From Tannerellaceae bacterium (GTDB lineage: Bacteria; Bacteroidota; Bacteroidia; Bacteroidales; Tannerellaceae), in NCBI GenBank assembly GCA_031284275.1, contig JAITAD010000069.1, positions 1 to 8,151 of the forward strand: a DNA stretch of 8,151 nt, in the 5' to 3' direction. The notes under the pieces are model-generated. The model worked only from the letters and a program-made list of their open reading frames with translations, made no database searches and was not told where the DNA came from. The position numbers and the translations under genes are program-made. Shown here piece by piece: positions 1 through 6,690 of the stretch (position 1 is its first letter; every line of letters begins with the position of its first letter).

Positions 1-225
1 AACCGTTACCCCATCGAAGTCAAAGCCTGCCGACCCGGCAAAGACTCCCTCGACTCCCTCACACGCAAAGCTCTCGACCAGCTCGCCGACTACCTCGACT
101 CCCTCTCCCTCACCCGCGGATGGCTCCTCATCTACCACCCCCACCCCGACCTCACCTGGCACGAACGCCTCTACTCCCAACAACTCCTCCACAAAGGCAA
201 ATCCATCTCCCTCATCGGCCTCTAA
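1..225 (+). CDS. C-terminal fragment of a probable AAA-type ATP-binding protein with PD-(D/E)XK nuclease-like tail
   Basis: Frame 1 is open from the window edge to a TAA at 223-225, giving 74 residues with the 5' end outside the window. The visible part begins NRYPIEVKAC, where the I-E-V-K string looks like the E-x-K half of a PD-(D/E)XK nuclease core. It continues with a helix (ALDQLADYLDSL), a hydrophobic strand (RGWLLIYHP) and an ending of the form W-x-E-R-L-Y ... G-x-x-I-x-L-I-G. As I remember the family, this order (E-x-K, L-x-Q-L-x-x-Y-x-D, G-x-L-x-I-F/Y, W-x-E-R-x-Y, I-x-V-I-G) is how the many Bacteroidales AAA-like ATP-binding proteins end; their function is mostly unknown. The ATPase part cannot be seen. 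Codon use is unlike the neighbouring genes: all 15 Leu codons are CTC, all 7 Ser codons are TCC, and 57 of 74 codons end in C. The family call is moderately sure and no function is claimed. Confidence 0.6.
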   Translation, partial: NRYPIEVKACRPGKDSLDSLTRKALDQLADYLDSLSLTRGWLLIYHPHPDLTWHERLYSQQLLHKGKSISLIGL

Positions 226-300
226 CCCATAAGTCTCCGTAAAAGCTCCAAGAACAATCAACACACGCTATATTTTCCCCAAATGCACATCTTGGGCATA

Positions 301-429
301 GAAAAAAGAATAGGGTAGGGGATAAGGAGGGACAGGAGGAAGAGATAGTGGCGTACGCTCACGGGGGGGGGCAGGAGATGGATAAGGAGGAAGAGATAGG
401 GTAGGGGAGAGGAGAGGAGGAAATATTGG
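301..429. repeat. Purine-rich low-complexity tract with repeated modules, non-coding
   Basis: This fills most of the 292-base gap between the fragment ending at 225 and sppA. The plus strand is almost all G and A. It contains imperfect repeated modules: the 13-mer ATAGGGTAGGGGA occurs at 310-322 and 396-408, the 15-mer AGGAGGAAGAGATAG at 334-348 and 385-399, and GATAAGGAGG at 321-330 and 381-390. A run of nine G lies at 363-371, just after the only clearly non-purine patch (351-362). The differing offsets between copies (86, 51 and 60 bases) suggest repeated slippage or rearrangement rather than one clean duplication. No plausible gene lies here on either strand; the open frames that cross it are low-complexity shadows. 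Bases 226-300 show nothing I can name with confidence. Confidence 0.75.
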
Positions 430-436
430 GAGGATG

Positions 437-469
437 TGTGATGAGCGGGAAGAGGCTTTGTTATCTTTG
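437..469 (+). promoter_or_regulatory. Bacteroidota-type promoter for the sppA-mrdA-rodA operon
   Basis: TATCTTTG at 462-469 is an exact match to the Bacteroidota -7 consensus TAnnTTTG. The -33 partner is weaker: TGTG at 437-440 lies 21 bases upstream of the -7 box, where TTTG would be expected. Transcription would begin a few bases after 469, leaving an untranslated leader of about 40 bases before the sppA start. A second CTTTG lies at 456-460, directly upstream of the -7 box. The box is followed by CG, as in the candidate der promoter at the other end of the window. Confidence 0.65.
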
Positions 470-517
470 CGGGGAGAAATGAAGCGAAAGGGCGCCCCGT
501 AACGTAGAAAGAATGTG

Positions 518-2344
518 ATGAAGGGATTTTTGAAGGTGGTATTGGGAGCAGCATTGGGAACGCTGTTGGCGTTTTGGCTGTTGGTATTCATCGTCGTCGG
601 GGCTGTCGGCGGTATGGCGAGCGCCCTGTGGAAAGGGCAGTCGTTCGTTCCGAAAGAAGGGACGGTGCTGCGTATCGCTCTGAGCGGCACATTGACGGAC
701 GATGATCCGGCATACAGTTGGGAGTCGTTGCTGAGCGAAGAGGAGTCCAACTCCCTGAAAGGGTTGTTGGAGGCAATCCGTAAGGCGGGAGAGCATCCGA
801 AGGTGCAGGGGATATACCTTGAGGCTAAAGGACTGTCGACGGGGACGGCCGACAGGCAGGCGTTGCGTCGCGCCCTGCAAAAGTTCAAAGAGAAAGGCAA
901 GTTCGTGGTGGCCTACGGCGACATCTATTCCCAAGGAGATTATTTCGTCTGCTCGGTGGCCGACCGCCTGTTCCTCAACCCGCAGGGAATGGTGGAGTTG
1001 AGCGGATTGTCAATGCACACACTCTTTTACAAAGGTATCTCGGAGAAGCTGGGCATCGAGTGGGAAACGTTTAAGGTCGGCGCCTACAAGGGAGCTGTCG
1101 AGTCGTATACCCTGGACAGGCTGAGCGCCGCCAACAGAGAGCAGTTGGAGTCCTATACCGCCTCGGTGTGGAATGTGATAACGGCAGGGATAGCAGAGAG
1201 CAGAGGGATATCGCCGGCACAGATAGACAGTCTGGCAGAAGCGGGAGTGATGATGTCGCCGCAGGAAGAGACGGTGTCCGGCGGTCTGGTGGATGCATTG
1301 GCCTATCGTGACGAGGCGGAAGCCTATGTCAAGGAGTTGGCCGGTCAGAAAAGCACATGGTTGGAGACGGTCGAAGTGACCGACCTGCGCAACCTCGCCG
1401 AACATAAAAAGACTGCCTCCGACAATGAAATAGCCTTCCTTTACGATGTCCCGCTTCCCATTCCAAGCATCGGCAACTCCGACAATGAGATAGCCATCCT
1501 TTACGCCGAAGGGACCATCACTGAGGAACGATTCTCACCCTTCGCCGGCGAAGAGCCGACCATCACCGAGTCCGTTGCCGACGACCTGGCCGATTTGCGC
1601 GAAGACGAGGCGGTTAAGGCAGTGGTCTTTCGCATCAACTCCCCGGGTGGGAGTTCCTACGTATCGGAACAGATATGGCATCAGGTGTCGCAACTGTCTA
1701 AGGTGAAGCCGGTGATCGTTTCGATGGGCAGTGTGGCGGCATCGGGGGGCTATTACATCGCTTGTGCGGCGCAACGCATCTATGCCGAGCCGGCGACACT
1801 GACGGGGTCTATCGGCATCTATGCGCAGATACCCGTTCTTGCAGGCACGTTGGAGAAAGCCGGCATCACCGGCGACGGCGTCAAGACCCACCGCTATGCC
1901 GACTTCGGCGACATCACCCGTCCCTTTCGCGATGATGAACGGGGTTTGCTTCAGGCTTACGTAGAGCGGGGTTATCGGCTTTTCCTCTCCCGTTGCGCCG
2001 AGGGACGCACCATGTCTCTCGAAGCCGTCGATTCCATCGCGCAGGGGCGGATATGGACGGGTGAGCAGGCGCTGGCCAACGGACTGGTCGATGCCCTTGG
2101 GGGGATAGACGATGCTATCGCTGCCGCAGCGTCAGCTGCCGACCTGACGGATTACCGCGTGGTAGATGTCTCATCCTCTACCGACTTCTGGCAGGTCAGC
2201 ATCGAACGGATCGTCGGCAGCCTCCGTTCGGCTATCGTCAAGGACTTTGCCGGCGCCGATTATGCTTTCCTGCGTTCCCTGCGCACCCTGCGTACGCCGA
2301 CGCCCCTTCAGGCACGGTTGCCGCTGACCATCCAAGCCTTGTAA
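518..2344 (+). CDS. sppA: Signal peptide peptidase SppA (protease IV), 67-kDa type
   Basis: This encodes a membrane-anchored serine protease of the ClpP/crotonase-fold S49 family, which in characterised bacteria degrades signal peptides left in the membrane after export. The 608-residue product has an N-terminal membrane helix at about residues 5-30 and two S49 repeats, the long architecture of E. coli SppA. The Ser/Lys dyad is visible: Lys191 in VGAYKGAVESY from the first half, and Ser409 in SVAASGGYYIA from the second half, followed by the conserved TLTGSIGI. Family members start M-K-x-F-L-K, so ATG at 518 is preferred; a GTG directly before it (515) would add one residue. No strong Shine-Dalgarno sequence is present. 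An internal duplication gives SDNEIAFLY (301-309) and SDNEIAILY (321-329) at the junction between the halves. It is first in an operon with mrdA, whose start lies 4 bases beyond the stop. Identity is near certain; the native substrate is not known from sequence. Confidence 0.95.
   Translation: MKGFLKVVLGAALGTLLAFWLLVFIVVGAVGGMASALWKGQSFVPKEGTVLRIALSGTLTDDDPAYSWESLLSEEESNSLKGLLEAIRKAGEHPKVQGIYLEAKGLSTGTADRQALRRALQKFKEKGKFVVAYGDIYSQGDYFVCSVADRLFLNPQGMVELSGLSMHTLFYKGISEKLGIEWETFKVGAYKGAVESYTLDRLSAANREQLESYTASVWNVITAGIAESRGISPAQIDSLAEAGVMMSPQEETVSGGLVDALAYRDEAEAYVKELAGQKSTWLETVEVTDLRNLAEHKKTASDNEIAFLYDVPLPIPSIGNSDNEIAILYAEGTITEERFSPFAGEEPTITESVADDLADLREDEAVKAVVFRINSPGGSSYVSEQIWHQVSQLSKVKPVIVSMGSVAASGGYYIACAAQRIYAEPATLTGSIGIYAQIPVLAGTLEKAGITGDGVKTHRYADFGDITRPFRDDERGLLQAYVERGYRLFLSRCAEGRTMSLEAVDSIAQGRIWTGEQALANGLVDALGGIDDAIAAAASAADLTDYRVVDVSSSTDFWQVSIERIVGSLRSAIVKDFAGADYAFLRSLRTLRTPTPLQARLPLTIQAL
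1417..1505 (+). repeat. 60-base tandem duplication inside sppA
   Basis: Bases 1417-1445 and 1477-1505 are 29-mers that differ at only two places (A/G at 1429/1489 and T/A at 1436/1496) and are offset by exactly 60 bases. The offset is a multiple of three, so the frame is kept and 20 residues are added. The copied segment encodes the beta-strand SDNEIA(F/I)LY that begins the second S49 repeat, separated by DVPLPIPSIGN. The intervening bases (1446-1476) have no second copy in the same register, so either the unit was 29 bases plus spacer or the remainder has diverged. Confidence 0.85.
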
Positions 2345-2348
2345 GCAG

Positions 2349-4217
2349 ATGGGCAGGAAGAAACAGACAACGATTCTGGCACATCGGCAGTATGCCATCG
2401 GCGCTGCATTCATCTTTGTGACATTCATCTTCATCATCAGGCTTTTTTATCTGCAAGTGCTCAATGTAGACTATCGCGCATGGGCTGACAGTAACGCCTT
2501 CCTCAAACGGACGCTATACCCCTCTCGCGGGATGATATATGACCGTAACGAGCATCTTCTGGTCTACAACCAGCCGGCGTACGACGTGATGATTATCCGG
2601 CGCGAAATCGTTCCTTTCGATACGGCCGACTTCTGCGCCACACTCGGTATCTCGCGCGAATGGCTTGTCAAGCGGTTCAGGGACGTAGCCAACAAACGTT
2701 TGAATCCGGGTTTTTCCTCTTATGTTCCCCAAGTCCTCGTGCCGCAACTGTCGGTACAGGAATACGGCGCTTTTCAGGAGAAACTCTACAAGTTTCCGGG
2801 ATTCTATGTTCGTAACCGTACTTTGCGCGACTACCAATATCCCTGTGCCGCCCACATTCTGGGCAACGTCGGGGAAGTCAGCAAACGCGACATCGAAGAG
2901 GATGACTACTACGTGCAGGGCGACCATTCGGGGCGCGCCGGCGTCGAGCTGTCCTACGAGCGTGACCTGCGCGGCGAGAAAGGTGTGGAGATACTCCTGC
3001 GGGACGCTCACGGCCGTATCAAAGGGCAATATGCCGACGGCGATCACGACGTGGCCGCCGTACCGGGCAAGGACATCACCCTGGCCATCGACATCGAACT
3101 TCAAGCCTACGGCGAAAAGCTGATGCACAACAAGACGGGCAGCATCGTCATGATAGATCCCACGACGGGCGAAATCCTCTGCATGGTGTCCGCTCCGGCC
3201 TATGACCCTCGCCTGCTCACGGGTCGTCATCGCGGTCGCAATCACGATGTGCTTGCCCGTGACTTTCACAAACCGCTCTTCGACCGGTCGATAATGGGCA
3301 CCTACCCGCCGGGGTCGACTTTCAAGCCGGCACAGGGGCTGATATTCCTCGAAGAGGGCGTCATCAACGAACGTTCCCTCTACACATGCAGTCGCGGTTA
3401 CACGTATACGGGGGGGAAACCGGCCTGCCACGGTCATGCCTCTCCGTTGAGCATCGTCCCAGCCGTAGCTACGTCGTGCAACTCCTTTTTCTGTTGGGGT
3501 CTTCACGACATGCTGGACAACCGTCACCGCTATAAGACCATTCAGGAGGCTTTCGACCGTTGGAAAGACTTGATGGTCGCCATGGGATACGGCTACACCC
3601 TCGAAGTAGACCTGCCGGGCGAAAAACGCGGATATATCCCCAACAGCCGCGTATACGACAACGTGTATCATGAGCGATGGACCTCCAGTACGGTCATCTC
3701 CATCGCTATCGGTCAAGGCGAAATCACGGCTACCCCGTTACAGATGTGCAACCTTGCCGCCACGATAGCCAATCGCGGGTTCTACATCACGCCTCACGTC
3801 GTCCGCCGCATCGGCGAGGCCGCTCTGCCGTCGGAAAAAACGGTCAAACATTTTACCGGTATCGACCGCGAACACTATGAACTCATCGCTGCCGGTATGC
3901 GTCTATCCGTCCGTGCGGGCACGTGCTACGGCGCCAATATCCCCGATATCGAAATCTGTGGGAAGACGGGGACTGCCGAAAATCCTCACGGCGCCGACCA
4001 TTCGGCGTTCATCGGCTTCGCTCCGCATAACCATCCGACCGTCGCCATAGCCGTCTACGTAGAGAACGGCGGTTGGGGCGCCAACTTCGGCGTGCCTATC
4101 GGTCGGCTTATGATGCAGAAATATCTGCGGGGGACGATACCTCCTTCCGACCTCGCACTCGAGGAACGCATGATAAATACTTCCACCATTCAATTGCACG
4201 CTGCCAATGGCTTATAG
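2349..4217 (+). CDS. mrdA: Penicillin-binding protein 2 (elongasome DD-transpeptidase)
   Basis: This is a class B PBP that cross-links peptidoglycan in the periplasm during lateral wall growth, working with RodA, which is encoded next. The 622-residue length is normal for PBP2. A short basic start (MGRKKQ) is followed by one membrane helix at about 14-36. The dimerisation/pedestal part includes YPSRGMIYDRN (57-67) and the Bacteroidota-like GEKGVEILLRDAHGR (209-223). The transpeptidase domain carries all three active-site motifs: S323-T-F-K326 in YPPGSTFKP, S376-C-N378, and K539-T-G541 in CGKTGTAE. No key residue is missing. ATG 2349 is the first start after the sppA stop, with a 4-base gap and no clear ribosome-binding site, so translation is probably coupled to sppA. 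The end overlaps rodA by 11 bases. Bacteroidales usually place this gene after mreBCD; here sppA precedes it. Confidence 0.96.
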   Translation: MGRKKQTTILAHRQYAIGAAFIFVTFIFIIRLFYLQVLNVDYRAWADSNAFLKRTLYPSRGMIYDRNEHLLVYNQPAYDVMIIRREIVPFDTADFCATLGISREWLVKRFRDVANKRLNPGFSSYVPQVLVPQLSVQEYGAFQEKLYKFPGFYVRNRTLRDYQYPCAAHILGNVGEVSKRDIEEDDYYVQGDHSGRAGVELSYERDLRGEKGVEILLRDAHGRIKGQYADGDHDVAAVPGKDITLAIDIELQAYGEKLMHNKTGSIVMIDPTTGEILCMVSAPAYDPRLLTGRHRGRNHDVLARDFHKPLFDRSIMGTYPPGSTFKPAQGLIFLEEGVINERSLYTCSRGYTYTGGKPACHGHASPLSIVPAVATSCNSFFCWGLHDMLDNRHRYKTIQEAFDRWKDLMVAMGYGYTLEVDLPGEKRGYIPNSRVYDNVYHERWTSSTVISIAIGQGEITATPLQMCNLAATIANRGFYITPHVVRRIGEAALPSEKTVKHFTGIDREHYELIAAGMRLSVRAGTCYGANIPDIEICGKTGTAENPHGADHSAFIGFAPHNHPTVAIAVYVENGGWGANFGVPIGRLMMQKYLRGTIPPSDLALEERMINTSTIQLHAANGL

Positions 4218-5709
4218 AAAGTCTGTGTGGAAGTCGCTCGACCGCACTACGCTTGTTCTCTACCTCTTTTTGGTGGCCTACGGATGGCTGACCATCTGCG
4301 GGGCGAGTTACGACTTCGACCATGTTTTCCTCTTCGACATCTTCGGCCGTCCGGGGATGCAACTCATTTGGATTGCCATATCGTTCATCCTGGCGTATGT
4401 CGTCCTGAGTATGGAGGCCGACTTTTATGACGTGTTTTCCTACCACATATATATCGCCTCGATGCTGCTCATGCTGCTGGCGGTCTTTTTTGCGCCGGAC
4501 ATCAAGGGGTCACATTCGTGGCTCGTCATGGGGCCTCTCCGCTTGCAGCCGGCGGAGTTTGCGAAGTTTGCCACGGCGCTGACGCTCTCGAAAGTGATGA
4601 GCGAGTATGCTTTCGACTTGGGGCGGGTAAAATATTTCGGCATCGTGATAGCTGTTCTGGCGATCCCCATAGCGCTGATGTTTTTCCAGAATGAGGCGGG
4701 TACGGCTGTCGTCTTTCTCGCTTTTTTCTTTGTTTTCTATCGCGAAGGGCTTTCGGGTTTCGTGTTGTTGGGCGGATTGTGCGCCATTATCTATGCGATA
4801 CTTGAATTGAAGTTCGGACATGCCGTCATCGGCGACTACACGCCTCTGGGTGCGCTTCTTATAGCTGCACTGGCTATGCTCGTCACTCAGGGGGTGGTCT
4901 TCTATTACGACCGTTGGATCGACTCTCTCCGCTCGCTGCTGATCATTATGGCGCTGTCTGTCGGAGCGGGTCTGATGGCTTCGCTCTTCCTGCCGGTAAA
5001 CTTCGTCACCGTCGCCTACGTCTGCATCGGCGCTTCGATGATAGCCCTATGCTACTATTCCTTCAAACGTTGGACGTGGCGATATGTCTACATCGCTCTC
5101 TTTTCCATCGCCTCATTGGGCTTCCGCCTGTGCGTCAATTATGCTTTCGGCCTGCTCGAACCGCACCAACAGAAACGTATCCTCATCTCACTGGCCCTCG
5201 AAGATGATCCTTCGGGGGCAGGATATAACGTGAACCAGTCGCTCATCGCCATCGGCTCGGGCCGGTTTGTCGGCAAAGGTTTCCTCAACGGGACGCAGAC
5301 CAAACTCAAATATGTTCCCGAACAGGATACGGACTTTATCTTCTGCACCGTCGGCGAGGAGCAGGGTTTCATCGGTTGTTTCCTGTTGCTGTCGATATAC
5401 CTTTGGCTCGTTTTGCGTATCCTCTATCTGGCCGAAAAACAGCCTATCCTCTTCAAACGCTCATACGGCTATTCCGTAGCCGCCATCCTGTTCGTGCACA
5501 TCCTTATCAACATAGGGATGGCGCTCGGCCTGACACCGGTTATCGGCATACCGTTGCCGTTCTTCAGCTACGGCGGCTCATCGCTTTGCAGCTTCACGAT
5601 ACTGCTGTTCATCTTCCTGCGCTTCGATGCGGCCCGCAAAGAACGTCAATACGGTAACGACCTTCCGTTCATGGAACGTTCGTCTGACAGCCTCAGTCGA
5701 AGACGATAG
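4207..5709 (+). CDS. rodA: RodA, SEDS-family peptidoglycan glycosyltransferase
   Basis: RodA is the multi-pass inner-membrane polymerase that extends glycan strands from lipid II in the elongasome, paired with PBP2. Signature blocks are present: RLQPAEFAKF (112-121), QNEAGTA (161-167, where many relatives have Q-P-D-L-G-T-A), DDPSGAGYNVNQS (333-345), TDFIFCTVGEEQGFIG (375-390) and GLTPVIGIPLPFFSYGGSS (441-459). Asp334 aligns by motif with the Asp needed for polymerase activity in E. coli RodA (in SDPLGAGYH). At 500 residues it is about 130 longer than E. coli RodA. The extra length lies between about 180 and 310 and holds several more hydrophobic segments; a long RodA is, as I recall, normal in Bacteroidales. 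ATG 4207 overlaps the mrdA end (stop at 4215-4217), which implies coupled translation. The tail (ERSSDSLSRRR) is charged and cytoplasmic, and its last bases overlap the purU end on the other strand. Confidence 0.95.
   Translation: MAYRKSVWKSLDRTTLVLYLFLVAYGWLTICGASYDFDHVFLFDIFGRPGMQLIWIAISFILAYVVLSMEADFYDVFSYHIYIASMLLMLLAVFFAPDIKGSHSWLVMGPLRLQPAEFAKFATALTLSKVMSEYAFDLGRVKYFGIVIAVLAIPIALMFFQNEAGTAVVFLAFFFVFYREGLSGFVLLGGLCAIIYAILELKFGHAVIGDYTPLGALLIAALAMLVTQGVVFYYDRWIDSLRSLLIIMALSVGAGLMASLFLPVNFVTVAYVCIGASMIALCYYSFKRWTWRYVYIALFSIASLGFRLCVNYAFGLLEPHQQKRILISLALEDDPSGAGYNVNQSLIAIGSGRFVGKGFLNGTQTKLKYVPEQDTDFIFCTVGEEQGFIGCFLLLSIYLWLVLRILYLAEKQPILFKRSYGYSVAAILFVHILINIGMALGLTPVIGIPLPFFSYGGSSLCSFTILLFIFLRFDAARKERQYGNDLPFMERSSDSLSRRR
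5693..5709. other. Tail-to-tail overlap of rodA and purU
   Basis: The rodA stop (TAG, 5707-5709, plus) lies beyond the purU stop (TGA, 5695-5693, minus), so the coding ends share 17 bases. No terminator can sit between the convergent operons without lying inside one of the genes. A weak GTCTT/AAGAC stem at 5709-5725 with a T-rich loop is the only nearby inverted repeat I see. Confidence 0.9.
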
Positions 5710-6682
5710 TCTTGTTTTTGAAGACGAGGACTTTGTGCTGCAAGAGCTTTTCCACCGCACGTGAGAGGACGACTTTTTCCAATTCCTGGCCTTTGTGGAT
5801 AAGGTCGTTCAGGGAGTCTCGGTGTGTGACTCTGACGGTGTCCTGCTCGATGATGGGGCCGGCATCAAGTTCTCCGGTGACGTAGTGGCTGGTGGCGCCG
5901 ATGAGTTTCACTCCGCGTTCATAAGCGGCATGGTAAGGCTTGGCGCCTGCGAAGGCGGGGAGGAAAGAGTGGTGGATATTGACAATCTTATTGCGGAAAG
6001 CATCCGTAAAAGTCGGGGAGAGTATCTGCATGTAACGGGCAAGTACGACCAGACTGATCTTTTGCTCTCTCAAAAGCTCCATCTGCTCCTGCTCGACCTC
6101 TTCCTGCGACTTGTCGTCCGTCGCTATGTAATGAAAAGGTATGTGGAATCGGTGAGCAACCTCTTCGAGGTCGGGATGATTGCTGATGATGAGCGGTATA
6201 CGCACATTCCACTCCTTGGCGGCGTAATGTGCGAGGAGGTCGTAGAGGCAATGCGAGGTCTTGGAAACGAAGATGGCCATACGGCCGGGGTAACTGTTGA
6301 AACGGAAGATGAAATAGAGCTTGTAGCCCGTGACCTCCGACATGAATGCGCTGCTGATGGCGCCGTAATTCAGGTTCAGATAACGTGTCTCGAACTCAAT
6401 GCGCATGAAGAGTATACACTCTATGGGATCTACATGCTGATTGACGTAGATGATGTTCCCCCCGTGACGTGTGATGAACTCGGTGACGGCGGCGATGATA
6501 CCGGGACGATCCGGCGTGGAAAGAAGCAGTACCGCCGTAGGCCCCACAGCGGAAAATCTGTTGGTACGGTCAAAACCTGAGGTATGTTGCAGGGTGATGA
6601 CCTTTCGAGGGGGAGTTTCTCCGTCCTGAGGATTGGGAGAAAACCGCTCATTTTCGTTTTGTTCCGCAAAATACTCGTTCAT
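5693..6682 (-). CDS. purU: Formyltetrahydrofolate deformylase
   Basis: PurU hydrolyses 10-formyl-tetrahydrofolate to tetrahydrofolate and formate in the cytoplasm, balancing one-carbon pools and supplying formate for purine synthesis. An ACT domain spans about 49-125 (TAVLLLSTPDRPGIIAAVTE) and a formyltransferase-fold domain about 134-325. The catalytic triad typical of this fold is visible: N235 and H237 in VNIHHSFLPAF, and D273 in ELDAGPIIEQ. From ATG 6682 the protein has 329 residues, about 45 more than the usual 280-290; the extra N-terminus (MNEYFAEQNENERF...) resembles nothing I know. A GTG at 6547-6545 would give 284 residues starting just before the ACT domain, which is the family length. 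ATG 6682 is listed because it overlaps the der stop as ATGA, a classic coupled junction, and the frame stays open between the two. Enzyme identity is very sure; the start is not settled. Confidence 0.94.
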   Translation of the reverse strand: MNEYFAEQNENERFSPNPQDGETPPRKVITLQHTSGFDRTNRFSAVGPTAVLLLSTPDRPGIIAAVTEFITRHGGNIIYVNQHVDPIECILFMRIEFETRYLNLNYGAISSAFMSEVTGYKLYFIFRFNSYPGRMAIFVSKTSHCLYDLLAHYAAKEWNVRIPLIISNHPDLEEVAHRFHIPFHYIATDDKSQEEVEQEQMELLREQKISLVVLARYMQILSPTFTDAFRNKIVNIHHSFLPAFAGAKPYHAAYERGVKLIGATSHYVTGELDAGPIIEQDTVRVTHRDSLNDLIHKGQELEKVVLSRAVEKLLQHKVLVFKNKTIVFD

Positions 6683-6690
6683 TTTTTTCG
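6679..6690 (-). promoter_or_regulatory. ATGA stop/start overlap behind an A-heptamer (der/purU)
   Basis: On the minus strand the der codons end CGA AAA AAA TGA, and the purU ATG uses the last A of that run. The seven A (6688-6682) sit in der's frame as A AAA AAA, the layout of a -1 slippery site. Termination-reinitiation at ATGA is the expected coupling mechanism. Slippage by -1 would instead read straight into purU at its ATG codon. The sequence pattern is certain; its use is inferred. Confidence 0.6.

Noticed and set aside
273..305. Possible terminator: CCCAA (278-282) and TTGGG (292-296) with an outer TTTTC/GAAAA pairing
   Set aside because: Five pairs with a 9-base loop, a 4-base bulge before the outer A-T pairs and no T-tract on the plus strand after the stem. 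Too weak to annotate.
258..900. Minus-strand open frames of 98 and 210 codons across the sppA upstream region
   Set aside because: They read the purine tract as low-complexity Pro/Leu/Ser and run antisense into sppA. No domain-like pattern or start context supports them.
2514..3716. 400-codon minus-strand open frame inside mrdA
   Set aside because: It is the antisense of a strongly conserved PBP2 coding sequence; long antisense frames are expected in G+C-rich genes, and the translation shows no recognisable family.
5709..5725. GTCTT/AAGAC stem with a T-rich loop at the rodA-purU junction as a bidirectional terminator
   Set aside because: Only five base pairs, the T run is in the loop rather than after the stem, and it lies inside the purU coding sequence.
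5795..6580. 261-codon plus-strand open frame opposite purU
   Set aside because: It is the antisense of a well-supported PurU with its catalytic residues in place; the translation is a shadow rich in Val, Asp and Glu.
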